Assembly: GCF_005696555.1 (NCBI RefSeq)
Contig: NZ_CP040005.1
Coordinates: 2,356,001 to 2,420,000 of the forward strand
Direction: 5' to 3'
Origin: Actinomyces sp. oral taxon 171 str. F0337
GTDB lineage: Bacteria > Actinomycetota > Actinomycetes > Actinomycetales > Actinomycetaceae
DNA: 64,000 nucleotides
Position 1 is the first letter of the stretch; every line of letters starts with the position of its first letter. Positions 26,641 through 35,646 of this stretch are shown here, piece after piece. The translations under genes were made by a program, and so were the position numbers. Under the pieces are notes generated by a model. The model was not told where the DNA came from. It made no database searches and was given only the letters and a program-made list of their open reading frames with translations.

Positions 26641-28389
26641 ATGCACGACTTGGACCACACGGACCGCACGGACACGTCCGCTCCCGGATACCGGCTTCAC
26701 CTGATGTCTCCGACGTGGACGCACAGTCCCTCGGGCCCTGAGTCCTCAGCGTCTCCGGCGTCTCCGGCGTCTCCGGAGTCTCCGGCGTCGCCGGCGTCGC
26801 CCTCACCCCTGTCAGGCCCGCACCACCTGTGGCGACCGCTGCCGCCCAGGACCGGCGAGCTGGAGTCCTTGCGGCGCGAGCAGCCCACCCGGCGCACGGG
26901 ATCATGGACCCTCATCGAGGCGGGTGACGGCGTCGTGCGCCTGACCACGGACCGCACCCGTTCCCACCACCTCCTCTTCACCCGCGCCGGTGACACCTGG
27001 GTCATCAGTGACGACCCTCAGGAGCTGCGCCGGCACGCTCCCGCCTGGGTCCGCGACGAGCAGGCCGCCGGTGTCTTCCTCCACGCGGGCTTCACGCCGG
27101 GGACACGGACGCTTGCTCATGAGGTGTACGCCACTCCTGCGGGCTCGGTGGTGGAGCTGCGGCCCGACGGGACCTGGAGCTGCCGCTCGTGGGACACCTA
27201 CCGCTACGACGCCGACCCGATCACGTCCCCTCAGGAGTTCGCGGGCGTCTTCCGCACCGCGCTCGACACCGCGGTCGAGCGCGTCCTTCAGGACACCGAC
27301 GGCCGCCAGCTCCTCGTTCCCCTCTCCGGCGGGCTGGACTCCCGGCTGCTGGCCGTCTGGCTCAAGCGCCACGGGGCCCGTAACGTCGTGACCTTCACCT
27401 ACGGGGTGCCGGGCAGCACCGAGGTCGCCATCTCCCGGGGCGTCGCCGAGGCTCTCGGGATGGACTGGTTCACGGTCGACCTGGACCCCGCCGAGGTGGC
27501 TCGCACCTGGGCCGGACCCGACGGCGTCGGCTTCCAGAAGCGCACCTGGGGCCTGACCTCCCTGCCGCACGTCCAGGACTGGTACGCCCTGCTCCGGATG
27601 CGCCGGGACGCCCTGATCGACACTGACGCGGTTTTCCTGCCCGGTCACACGATCGTCGGGAATATGCATGACGAGCACCTGCTCGAGGGCCGACCATCGC
27701 GCAACGACGTGCTCGCCGCCGTGGCCCGGCACCACTCGCTGCTCCAGGGCGACCGCAACGCGTGGCGACACCTGCCCCTGCTGCGCCGGGCGGTGATGCA
27801 AGGCGCCCAGGAGGTCTCCTTCCCGACGCGCCGGAACGAGGACCTGGCCGGAAGCGGACGCTCCATCCAGGAGCTCCTGGAGTGGGTGAACCTCCAGGAG
27901 CGCCAGGCCAAGTACATCAACGAGTCGTTGAAGGCCTACGAGGCCTTCGGATACGGCTGGGCGCTGCCGATGCTCGACACCGAGCTCTGGCGCACCTGGC
28001 TGCGGGGATCGGAGGAGCTGACCGCCACTCGCGACTGGTACGCGCAGTTCACGGCGGAGGCCTACGCCGAGGCGACGGGCACCGCCTCGCAGCTCTTCGA
28101 GGCGCCGGCGGCTCGGATCCCCGCCGGGCCACGGCGCCTGCTCATGGCGGCACTGACCGTCACCGGCACCCGCACGGCCCTGGCACGAGCAGTCTCCATG
28201 AGGACCATGCTGCACCATCCCATGGCCTTCGAGGCGTTCAACGCCCCCATGCCCCGCACGGAGCAGATCAGGCGCATGGCTCGAGGGGCCACCTCGACGG
28301 GCCTGTGGGCCCGACTGTTCCTGGAGGGGACCTGGAGCACCGAGCCCGTCGTGCCCATGAGTACGGGCGACACGCAAGACATGAGCTGA
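26641..28389 (+). CDS. Asparagine-synthase-like amidotransferase domain protein
   Basis: This 582-residue protein has the ATP-pyrophosphatase domain of asparagine synthase. The PP-loop is VPLSGGLDSRLLAVWL (about 222-237), followed by VTFTYG and LPGHTIVGNMHDEHLL. The N-terminal half resembles the glutaminase fold in places, but there is no Cys at position 2, so it probably does not use glutamine itself. Residues 30-58 are a Ser-Pro-Ala-rich linker made by a 9-bp repeat. In surface-sugar loci such proteins amidate uronic acids (WbpS, WbtH). Here it is beside a sugar-nucleotide dehydrogenase gene, which fits that role. Transfer to a glycan or to another carrier is untested. Confidence 0.78.
   Translation: MHDLDHTDRTDTSAPGYRLHLMSPTWTHSPSGPESSASPASPASPESPASPASPSPLSGPHHLWRPLPPRTGELESLRREQPTRRTGSWTLIEAGDGVVRLTTDRTRSHHLLFTRAGDTWVISDDPQELRRHAPAWVRDEQAAGVFLHAGFTPGTRTLAHEVYATPAGSVVELRPDGTWSCRSWDTYRYDADPITSPQEFAGVFRTALDTAVERVLQDTDGRQLLVPLSGGLDSRLLAVWLKRHGARNVVTFTYGVPGSTEVAISRGVAEALGMDWFTVDLDPAEVARTWAGPDGVGFQKRTWGLTSLPHVQDWYALLRMRRDALIDTDAVFLPGHTIVGNMHDEHLLEGRPSRNDVLAAVARHHSLLQGDRNAWRHLPLLRRAVMQGAQEVSFPTRRNEDLAGSGRSIQELLEWVNLQERQAKYINESLKAYEAFGYGWALPMLDTELWRTWLRGSEELTATRDWYAQFTAEAYAEATGTASQLFEAPAARIPAGPRRLLMAALTVTGTRTALARAVSMRTMLHHPMAFEAFNAPMPRTEQIRRMARGATSTGLWARLFLEGTWSTEPVVPMSTGDTQDMS
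26749..26802. repeat. 9-bp tandem repeat coding for SPA linker
   Basis: Six units of the gcgtctccg type (two with tcg, one with gag) encode Ser-Pro-Ala/Glu repeats. The repeat is in frame and could vary in number without breaking the gene. Confidence 0.85.
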
Positions 28390-28402
28390 GGCGCTCTCAG
28401 GG

Positions 28403-28440
28403 CATCTGCGGCTGTCAGCTGAGGCTGTCAGCCGCAGATG
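28403..28440. terminator. Bidirectional hairpin between convergent genes
   Basis: A 12-base perfect stem (catctgcggctg with cagccgcagatg) around a 14-base loop lies between the asparagine-synthase-like gene and the DUF6541 gene. It overlaps the last codons of the latter. Confidence 0.65.
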
Positions 28441-30533
28441 TCGATGCGCCACAGCGCGGCTGAGCCTCCGCTGTCGATGAGGGTGAATCCGCTGGAGGTG
28501 TCAACCCCGTACAGCCCGGGACGGATCTTGCTGAGCTGGGAGTTGTTGAAGCGAATGTCCTTGTCGGCGTAGAAGTAGCGGATCCCGTGCTGCTGAAGGA
28601 TCTCGCACACGTGGGGGTCGGTGCGGATCTGGTTGAAGTGCTCGCGCAGGTAGATCCCGTCCTCGTCGTCGGCCGCCTGCCCCGGGAAGACCCACACGCT
28701 GCGCATACCGGTGAGGATGGGAATGTATCCCGTTCCAGCCACCGGGTCGCCGATGACGACGGCGTTGTCCGGCAGCTCCTCGGGCAGCCTGCGGATCATG
28801 TCGAGCTCGGCCTTGTCCGCGATGAAACGGGTGTCTCCGTGTACCGGCAGGTAGCCCTCGCGCACGTCGGAGGCGATGGCCTGGCTTCCGACCGCCGTGG
28901 CGGGCGCGCACAGGACGACGATGATGCAGGCGGCCGCGGCCCGGGTCACCAGCGAGATCGTCGAGTCCGCCAGGCCGGTACGGGCCAGGACGCCGCGCAG
29001 GCCTGAGGCGATCCGGGCGGCGACCGGGGCGAGCCACGTGCGCAGAGCGTCCAGGGCGATGACGACGAGGAGCACGGCCAGGACAGCGGTCATCGCCTTG
29101 AGCCGGTGGGGGTTGCGGTAGAACAGGCCGGTGATCGATGAGAGCACCGGGATGGGGGCGATGGCGGCCAGGATGAGGGACATGCTGAAGACCCATGCCA
29201 CCACGAGTTCCCAGCTCCGCCGCCGCCACAGGCAGATCGCAGCGCCCAGGACGCTCAGAATCGTCAACGGCATCTCAACCCACTCGATGGCCCAGCCGCC
29301 GAAGTAGTCCAGGGCGACGGGGATGAGGAGCTTGGTCACCGGGTTGCTCCAGTCCAGCTCGGTGTACCTGCCGAAGTGGTGCTGCTGGGGACCGGGGAGG
29401 AAGACGAAGGCGACGAGTGCGACCACCGCCAGCACGGCGCCGATCCACCGGGCCGCAGCCTGACCGCGTCGCCCGCAGCGCCAGCTCCTGCTCCCCGAGC
29501 CCACCGCGTAGCACAGGATGATGCCGAACAGCGGCCACAGGAGCATTGCCGCCGCCGAGGTGTGGATGAGGCAGGACCCGGCGAAGAAGGGGATGATGGC
29601 GCTCAGTGCCATGGCTGCCCGGCCCAGTGCGCCCCGGCGGGATGCGCTCTGGTCGCGAGCCGCCACCACCAGGAGGGTGCGGGCGCGTCGCCAGCACTCG
29701 ATCGACATGGCGATGACGGCCGGGCACGTGGCCACCGCCATGCAGTAGGGCCACAGCGCGGCGCCGTAGGTGAGCCGCCAGGGGAATACCGGAGCCAGAA
29801 GCGAGGCGGCCAGTGCCAGGTAGGGGGCATGGCGGACCTTCGGCAGCGCGGTACGAGCCAGGTAGACCAGGCCGAGGTACCACACCAGCGCCACCGCGAG
29901 CAGCAGGACGTTGTTGGCGATGAGTGTCTCGCGCCAGCTCCACGCGCCCAGGCTGGCGACCTGGTGCCACACGATCGGGTAGAAGCCCGCGTGGCTCGTC
30001 AGCCCGAACATGCCGGCGTTCGGGTTGAACATCGAGGCGTAGTCCTCACGCTCGATGATGGCGACCTGCATGTAGTGGTAGAGGGCGTCACCGCTCTGGG
30101 AGACGGCGTTCGGTGGGATCGTGAGGATGACGGGCAGTGCGGTGACGGCCCAGAACACCAGGACCGTCAGGAAGAGCCTGCGCTCGGCGCGTCCGCCATC
30201 GGTGCGCATGGTCATGCCCTCTCGCTGGTCCTCGGGCATGAGGAGGATCCCCGGGTCCCAGCGATCGATGAGACGCTTCATCGTGTACGCGGCAAGAGCC
30301 AGGATCGCGGTCGTCACCATGACGGGGATCCAGCCCCAGGGCTTGCCGACGGCGGCTTGGAAGAGCCCGTCGGCGGTCAGGACGAGGGCGCTGATGGTCG
30401 GGGCCAGCGCGACGGGACGGATCCCTCTCATCCCGGCGGCGCGCAGCACGAGCCATCCGACCCCGAAGAGCGCCGAAAGAAGCAGGACAGCGGTTGGCAG
30501 GGTGTTGAACCAGTCGACCAGGCTGTTGGTCAC
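28428..30533 (-). CDS. Second DUF6541-family polytopic membrane protein
   Basis: This 701-residue protein is a relative of the 23079-25214 product, with about 13 hydrophobic segments. Shared landmarks are SQSGDALYHYMQVAIIE, FYPIVWHQVASLG, VVIGDPVAGTGYI and CEILQQHGIRYFYADKD, ending in LWRIDICG. I chose the GTG at 30533 because it overlaps the upstream stop in GTGA style. It is last in a three-gene operon with two GT4 genes, so it probably acts with them. GT-C transferase or polymerase are the main options, and its outer C-terminal domain may bind the acceptor glycan. Confidence 0.75.
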   Translation of the reverse strand: MTNSLVDWFNTLPTAVLLLSALFGVGWLVLRAAGMRGIRPVALAPTISALVLTADGLFQAAVGKPWGWIPVMVTTAILALAAYTMKRLIDRWDPGILLMPEDQREGMTMRTDGGRAERRLFLTVLVFWAVTALPVILTIPPNAVSQSGDALYHYMQVAIIEREDYASMFNPNAGMFGLTSHAGFYPIVWHQVASLGAWSWRETLIANNVLLLAVALVWYLGLVYLARTALPKVRHAPYLALAASLLAPVFPWRLTYGAALWPYCMAVATCPAVIAMSIECWRRARTLLVVAARDQSASRRGALGRAAMALSAIIPFFAGSCLIHTSAAAMLLWPLFGIILCYAVGSGSRSWRCGRRGQAAARWIGAVLAVVALVAFVFLPGPQQHHFGRYTELDWSNPVTKLLIPVALDYFGGWAIEWVEMPLTILSVLGAAICLWRRRSWELVVAWVFSMSLILAAIAPIPVLSSITGLFYRNPHRLKAMTAVLAVLLVVIALDALRTWLAPVAARIASGLRGVLARTGLADSTISLVTRAAAACIIVVLCAPATAVGSQAIASDVREGYLPVHGDTRFIADKAELDMIRRLPEELPDNAVVIGDPVAGTGYIPILTGMRSVWVFPGQAADDEDGIYLREHFNQIRTDPHVCEILQQHGIRYFYADKDIRFNNSQLSKIRPGLYGVDTSSGFTLIDSGGSAALWRIDICG

Positions 30534-31951
30534 CAACGTTGTTCCTCACTCACTCGACGTACGTCACTGAACTCATCGACCTTCTTGCTCGCGTCATCGG
30601 CCCCGGCGATGACCTCCTGCACGATGCGAGCGGCGGACTGCCCCGTGGCACGCAGCGAACGGTGGTCCTCGACCCAGTCGTGGAAGCGCTGAGCCGTCGC
30701 GGGCCGCGCACCCGAGGCTGTCTCAGCATCGTAGACGTCCAGCGCCGTGCGCATGGCCTCGGCTACTGCCGCCGCGTCGTGCTCGGCCGCCCACCCCAGG
30801 TCGAAGTCGCGCAGGTCCGCGGACACCGGCCCGTCACCGGCGAAGAGCACCGGCGTGCCGCAGCCCAGAGCGGAGAGGACCTTGGTGGGGTAGGCGAAGT
30901 CGTATCCCTGCCCGGGCTTGATGGACACCAGGGCCGCGGCGGCGCCCCGCTGCCATACGGCGGCCTCGGCCGCGGGCACGGCCGGGTGCATGATGACGGC
31001 CGGAGCGCCGTCGGCCCCCGCGGGCAGCTGGGAGGCGGCTTGAGTGATCTCCTGCCAGGCCGTTCCCCGGCCCAGGAAGAGCAGCTGGGCCTTCGGGTGA
31101 GTACGACGCACCTGAGCCAGGGCGTGAACGAAGACGTCGGCGCCCTGCCACTCCGACGCCGTTCCGGCGTAGACGAAGTACGGGCCGCTCAGCCCGATCT
31201 GCTCGCGGTCCTGCTCGGAGGGAGTCGGACCGTGGGCGTCGAAGACAGCAGTGTCGATTCCGTTGGGCACGACCCGGATCCGCTGCGCCCAGGCGTCATC
31301 GTCCTCCACCGCGTGCACGAGCTCGGCGACGGACTGGGCGACTCCGTCATTGACGGCGATGACGCGTGCGGCCCCGCCGACGGCGAAGGCCTCGAGCCTC
31401 TCGACGGCCCGGACGACGACGCCGGCGGCACCGGTGGAGGCGGCCGCCGCCGACCAGACGTCCGCGGCGTACCACACATAGGGGATCCTGCGCAGGGCCG
31501 CCACCGCCCGGACGACCGCGCCGGTCGTCGGGGGCGGCTCAACGAGGATCGCCTCCGGCCGAGGGGCCGTCAGCAGTCTCAGGGCCAGGGGCAGATCGAA
31601 GGAGAGATAGGGCACGTAGCCGCGCAGGTAGCCCGAGGAGTCCCGCAGGACCGGCCAGCGGGAGACCCGGACCCCGTCAGGATCGGGGTCGGCCTGCGGC
31701 GCGTCGGCCGGGGCCCGGCTGGTGAGGACCCTCACCGCCACCCCATCGGCCGCCAGCGCCTTCTCCACGCTGTCGAGCCGAAAGGACGCAGCAGCGGCCT
31801 CGGGCAGGTGGATGCGGGTAGCCACCAGGACACCGCCTCCTCGTCCGGAACGGGCGCACCGACGTGACGTCGCCGCCGTCGCCAGCGCAGCCGCGGTGCC
31901 ACCGAGGACCAGAGCGCCCAGCGACGCTTTGAGAAGGCCTCGCGCACTCAT
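30530..31951 (-). CDS. Glycosyltransferase family 4
   Basis: This 473-residue GT-B transferase has an N-terminal hydrophobic segment (about 8-28) that may anchor it. GVLVATRIHLPEAAAAS and ILVEPPPTTG are in the N-domain. RIRVVPNGIDTAVF begins the donor domain and YFVYAGTASEWQGADVFV follows. The usual E-x7-E is not obvious; the region reads VSIKPGQGYDFAYPTKVLSALGCGTPVLF, as in WcaI-like members. Four-base overlaps link it to the upstream GT4 and the downstream DUF6541 gene. The sugar is unknown. Confidence 0.85.
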   Translation of the reverse strand: MSARGLLKASLGALVLGGTAAALATAATSRRCARSGRGGGVLVATRIHLPEAAAASFRLDSVEKALAADGVAVRVLTSRAPADAPQADPDPDGVRVSRWPVLRDSSGYLRGYVPYLSFDLPLALRLLTAPRPEAILVEPPPTTGAVVRAVAALRRIPYVWYAADVWSAAAASTGAAGVVVRAVERLEAFAVGGAARVIAVNDGVAQSVAELVHAVEDDDAWAQRIRVVPNGIDTAVFDAHGPTPSEQDREQIGLSGPYFVYAGTASEWQGADVFVHALAQVRRTHPKAQLLFLGRGTAWQEITQAASQLPAGADGAPAVIMHPAVPAAEAAVWQRGAAAALVSIKPGQGYDFAYPTKVLSALGCGTPVLFAGDGPVSADLRDFDLGWAAEHDAAAVAEAMRTALDVYDAETASGARPATAQRFHDWVEDHRSLRATGQSAARIVQEVIAGADDASKKVDEFSDVRRVSEEQRW

Positions 31952-33102
31952 CGGATTCCTCCCGCTCGCAGCGCACGGGCCTGGGCGAGTCCGCCGGCCC
32001 GCACCGCCTCCATGTCCTTGGCGACCGTGCGAGCCCGGCTGAGCCAGGTGTGCTCCTGCCGAGCCTCCCGGGCCCGGCCGGCGGCCTCGGCGACCTCCTG
32101 GGGGTGTTCGAGGAGTCCGCGCAGCAGCCCGGAGAGCTCGCTCGCGTCGTAGGGAAGGGTCCAGCCCGCGCCGGCGGCGCCCACGACCTCGGCGGCCAGG
32201 GTCCCCTGGGAGGCGATGACCGGTTTGCCGCGTCCGAGGTACTCATAGAGCTTGACCGGGGAGGCGAACTCCCGATACGGGTCGGGCTCGACGAACAGGA
32301 CGCAGAGGTCCGCGCGCTCGTAGAGGGCGGAGAGCTCCTCTCCGGAACGGTGCACGACCTCGATCCGGCCGCCGGCCGCCTCTACCAGGTCGGCGTACTG
32401 GTCGCCGGCCGCCTCCCACTGGTCGGGGCGGGTGCAGATGGTCAGGCTGGTGCCGGGCACGTCACGGACGGCGCGCAGGCACTCCTGGAGCCGGTAGTGG
32501 CCGCCCAGTCCACCGATGTAGAGCAGGTGGAGCTCGCCATCGGCACGGGGCGAGGGCGCCTCGTCAATGATCTCGCAGCCCGGGGGCAGCGGGGCCATGC
32601 GCTCCTCGGGGAACCCGGGGACGTGGGCGCCCATCCGCATCGAGGGCAGGTAGAGGCGGTCGATGTAGCGGGAGTACCAGGCGAGGTCGTAGCGGTAGAC
32701 GCAGCCCATGGCCGTGGCCACCGCGGTCCCGACCCGTTCGCGGTAGTCGGGGAAGGCCCAGTAGATGTCCCGGTAGAACAGGGACGTGGGCACGCCGTGT
32801 CGGTGCACCAGCCGCATGAGCGCCGGATCCACGAAGGGGTGGGGCGGGAGGTGACGCGGCTCGGTCAGCATGGTCGGGATGGTCGCGCACTCGGAGTAGA
32901 GGAACTCGATGCGCTCCCCGCCCCGGAGGCGGTCCCTCAGGGCTCTCAGGCGGCGGGATCGCTCCCGCGCCGAGCCGGTGACGTCCAGGACGGTGTAGCC
33001 GAGCTCCCGGAAGGCGTCGAGCATGCGCACGGGGCGGATACCGGAAGCCGACGACGCCTCCCGATCCAGGGGGAAGGGGGCGTGGTAGACGATCGCAGCC
33101 AT
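31948..33102 (-). CDS. Glycosyltransferase family 4
   Basis: This 384-residue transferase starts MAAIVYHAPFPLDREASSAS, preceded by a strong AAAGGAGG 11 bases upstream; a 61-residue longer frame looks non-native. Landmarks are LYSECATIPTMLTEP, SLFYRDIYWAFPDY, LHLLYIGGLGGHYRL and FASPVKLYEYLGRGKPVIAS, where the last has the Glu of the donor site. It is the first gene of the coupled GT4-GT4-DUF6541 operon. The promoter lies in the 299-base spacer toward the epimerase gene. Confidence 0.85.
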   Translation of the reverse strand: MAAIVYHAPFPLDREASSASGIRPVRMLDAFRELGYTVLDVTGSARERSRRLRALRDRLRGGERIEFLYSECATIPTMLTEPRHLPPHPFVDPALMRLVHRHGVPTSLFYRDIYWAFPDYRERVGTAVATAMGCVYRYDLAWYSRYIDRLYLPSMRMGAHVPGFPEERMAPLPPGCEIIDEAPSPRADGELHLLYIGGLGGHYRLQECLRAVRDVPGTSLTICTRPDQWEAAGDQYADLVEAAGGRIEVVHRSGEELSALYERADLCVLFVEPDPYREFASPVKLYEYLGRGKPVIASQGTLAAEVVGAAGAGWTLPYDASELSGLLRGLLEHPQEVAEAAGRAREARQEHTWLSRARTVAKDMEAVRAGGLAQARALRAGGIR

Positions 33103-33388
33103 ACGGTGCCTTGCCTCCTTTAAGGGGTATCTCAGGAACCAGGCGCGGCCGCACCAGGCAGACAGAGCAGACAGACTCGAGCGCAAGTGATAGTACCATC
33201 GGCCGATCACAGTTCTGACACGACGTCGGCGAGCAGCGTCCTCGCAGTCGTAGTGAGGAACCCGGGCCGATGGCCGGCGAGGCACAGTCCTTTCAGTACC
33301 GTCTCAACGACACTCACGACCGTACGAAAAGGCGCGCGCATCCTCGATGCGCTGATCTCCGATGGCACCGGAGCCTGCGGAGTCACGG

Positions 33389-33394
33389 TAGAGT
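33389..33394 (+). promoter_or_regulatory. -10 box of the 2-epimerase gene, leaderless type
   Basis: TAGAGT ends 7 bases before the ATG at 33402. The spacer 33103-33401 otherwise holds no gene. Confidence 0.5.
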
Positions 33395-33401
33395 CTCGGC
33401 C

Positions 33402-34484
33402 ATGCGTGTCATGTCAGTAGTGGGCGCCCGGCCCCAGTTCGTCAAGCTAGCCCCGATCGACGCCGCTTTCCGAGAGGCCGGGATCGACCATGTGATTGTT
33501 CACACCGGGCAGCACTACGACCCGATGCTCTCCGACGTCTTCTTCAGCGACCTGGGGATCTCGGCTCCTGACGTCCACCTGGGAGTCGGCTCGGGATCGC
33601 ACGGGGTGCAGACCGGCACGATGCTCGCGGCCATGGACGAGACCATCGAGACCCATCGCCCCGACTGGGTCCTGGTCTACGGGGACACGAACTCCACGCT
33701 GGCCGGTGCGCTGTCCGCCGTCAAGCTCCACGTGCCCATCGCCCACCTGGAGGCGGGCCTGCGGTCCTTCAACCGGGCCATGCCCGAGGAGATCAACCGG
33801 ATCCTGACCGACCACGCCGCCGACCTGCTGCTGGCACCGACCGAGGTGGGGGCCGCTCACCTGGCCGACGAGGGACTGGCCGAGCGGACCGTCGTCGTGG
33901 GCGACGTGATGACCGACATCCTGTTCTCGGTGCGCGACTCCGTCATCGACACCCCCTCCCCCGTCATGACCGAGCTGGACCTGCCCGAGGGCGGCTACTC
34001 GCTGGCCACCATCCACCGGGCGGAGAACACCGACGATCCCGAGCGCCTGCGCTCCATCCTGGAGTCGCTGGCGGCGGTCGATCACCCCGTGGTCCTCCTG
34101 GCCCATCCGCGTCTGGTGGCCAAGTGCGACGAGCACGGCATCACCCTGGGCGACTCGGGCAACCTGCGGATGCACCCGCCCCTGGCCTACCCCGAGCTCG
34201 TCGCCTCGACCCTGCACGCCCGCGGCGTGGTCACCGACTCCGGAGGCCTGCAGAAGGAGGCCTTCCTTCTGCGCGCGCCGTGCACCACGGTGCGTCCCCA
34301 GACCGAGTGGGTCGAGACCGTCAACCTGGGTTGGAACGTCCTGGTCGAGCCCGGTCAGGCCCTGGTGAGCGCCGCCTCCCGCCCAAGACCGACCGAGCCG
34401 GCCGAGGCCGATGCCCACCCCTACGGGGACGGCAACGCCGCCACCCGAGTGGTCCAGGCCCTCACCGAGCACCTGCCCGGCTGA
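33402..34484 (+). CDS. wecB: UDP-HexNAc 2-epimerase, non-hydrolysing (WecB/WbpI-like)
   Basis: This 360-residue enzyme inverts C2 of a UDP-GlcNAc-type donor to the manno form. GARPQFVKLAPID, HTGQHYDPMLSD, YGDTNSTLAGALSAVKLHVP, HLEAGLRSFNRAMPEEINR and TDSGGLQKEAF are all family motifs. EAGLRSFN, GDVMTD and QTEWVETVN are closer to WbpI (UDP-GlcNAc3NAcA 2-epimerase) than to WecB. With the neighbouring WbpA, WbpB, WbpE and WbpD types it would complete the route to UDP-ManNAc3NAcA. It starts in a leaderless context and is followed 31 bases later by a GT4 gene. Confidence 0.85.
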   Translation: MRVMSVVGARPQFVKLAPIDAAFREAGIDHVIVHTGQHYDPMLSDVFFSDLGISAPDVHLGVGSGSHGVQTGTMLAAMDETIETHRPDWVLVYGDTNSTLAGALSAVKLHVPIAHLEAGLRSFNRAMPEEINRILTDHAADLLLAPTEVGAAHLADEGLAERTVVVGDVMTDILFSVRDSVIDTPSPVMTELDLPEGGYSLATIHRAENTDDPERLRSILESLAAVDHPVVLLAHPRLVAKCDEHGITLGDSGNLRMHPPLAYPELVASTLHARGVVTDSGGLQKEAFLLRAPCTTVRPQTEWVETVNLGWNVLVEPGQALVSAASRPRPTEPAEADAHPYGDGNAATRVVQALTEHLPG

Positions 34485-34515
34485 TCGCCTCCGCACCGAC
34501 TCCTTCAGCGGCATC

Positions 34516-35646
34516 ATGCGCGTCACCATCGTCACCACCTGGTTCCCCACGAACCGCTCACCGGGCCTGGGGGTCTTCGTGGCACGCCACGCCGCCTCCA
34601 TGGCGGCAGCCGGCCACGACATTCGTGTCGTCCACCTCGCCTCGGCCTCCGTCAACGACGGCGTGCGGCACGACCGAGTGATGGGCCTGCCCGTCGTCCG
34701 CCTGCCGATGACGCTGTCGCGGCCCCATGAGCTGCTCACAGCCAGGCGGGAGCTGGAGGCTCTGACTCGGGGCAGCGACGTCGTCCACACCCACGCGGTC
34801 TCCACCCTCCTGCCCTACGCCCTGGGCCGGCCCCACCAGCCGTGGCTCCACACGGAGCACTGGTCGGGGATCGCCCAGCGCGGCGCCGAGCTCGGCTCCC
34901 TGGCGCGGGCGGGCGCCCAGGTGGTCCTGCGTCTGGAGCGCAGGCCCGACGTCGTCACCACCGTCTCCGACCAGCTCGCCGCCGACCTGCGGGTCTATCG
35001 CCCCCGTGGCGAGATCCTGACGGTTCCCAACGAGGTCACCATGCCTGAGGATCCGGCGCCGCGCCGCAGCATCGAGCTGGGGCGCGACACGTTACGGATC
35101 ATCGGCATCGGGGGGCTCATCGAGCGCAAGCGCCCGGACCTGGCCGTCGAGGTGGTCGCGGCGCTGGCGGAGCAGGGGGTGCCGGCCCGGCTGACCTGGG
35201 TGGGTGGCGGTCCGCTGGCCGAGCGCTGCACCGATCTCGCTGAGAGCCTGGGCGTCGACCTGGAGCTGACCGGTCAGCTGCCGGGCGACCAGGTTCAGCA
35301 GGTCCTGGCCGACAGCGACCTCTTTCTCGTGCCCACGCTCGCGGAGACCTTCTTCCTGGGCGCCGCCGAGGCCGTCGCCGCCGGCCGGCCGGTGGTCACC
35401 AGTGACCGGGGGGCGCACACCAGCTTCCTGGATCCCTCGGTGACCGAGATCGTCAGTCAGGACGACCCCGCCACGTGGGCGAGGGCCGTCGTCGACGTCA
35501 TGGGACGTTGCACGGACCGCACGGCGCGCGACATCCAGGACACGCTGCCACGGGCCTTCTCCCCCAGCGAGGTGGCGCGCGCCTACGGTCGCGCCTACGA
35601 GACCGCCATCACTGAGTACTCCCGGTACTCCCGGCACTACCGGTGA
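34516..35646 (+). CDS. Glycosyltransferase family 4
   Basis: This 376-residue transferase begins MRVTIVTTWFPTNRSPGLGVFV, chosen since the GT-B fold starts there. DVVHTHAVS, LHTEHWSG and ILTVPNEVT lie in the N-domain, and IIGIGGLIERKRPDLAVEV starts the donor domain. FLVPTLAETFFLGAAEAVAAGRPVV carries the E-x7-E pair. It lies just downstream of the 2-epimerase gene in the same direction, so it may use that sugar. The end overlaps the end of the opposite-strand GT4 gene by 38 bases. Confidence 0.88.
   Translation: MRVTIVTTWFPTNRSPGLGVFVARHAASMAAAGHDIRVVHLASASVNDGVRHDRVMGLPVVRLPMTLSRPHELLTARRELEALTRGSDVVHTHAVSTLLPYALGRPHQPWLHTEHWSGIAQRGAELGSLARAGAQVVLRLERRPDVVTTVSDQLAADLRVYRPRGEILTVPNEVTMPEDPAPRRSIELGRDTLRIIGIGGLIERKRPDLAVEVVAALAEQGVPARLTWVGGGPLAERCTDLAESLGVDLELTGQLPGDQVQQVLADSDLFLVPTLAETFFLGAAEAVAAGRPVVTSDRGAHTSFLDPSVTEIVSQDDPATWARAVVDVMGRCTDRTARDIQDTLPRAFSPSEVARAYGRAYETAITEYSRYSRHYR

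Noticed and set aside
33447..34805. 452-codon minus-strand frame opposite the 2-epimerase gene
   Set aside because: The plus strand carries all epimerase motifs; this frame has no recognisable motif.
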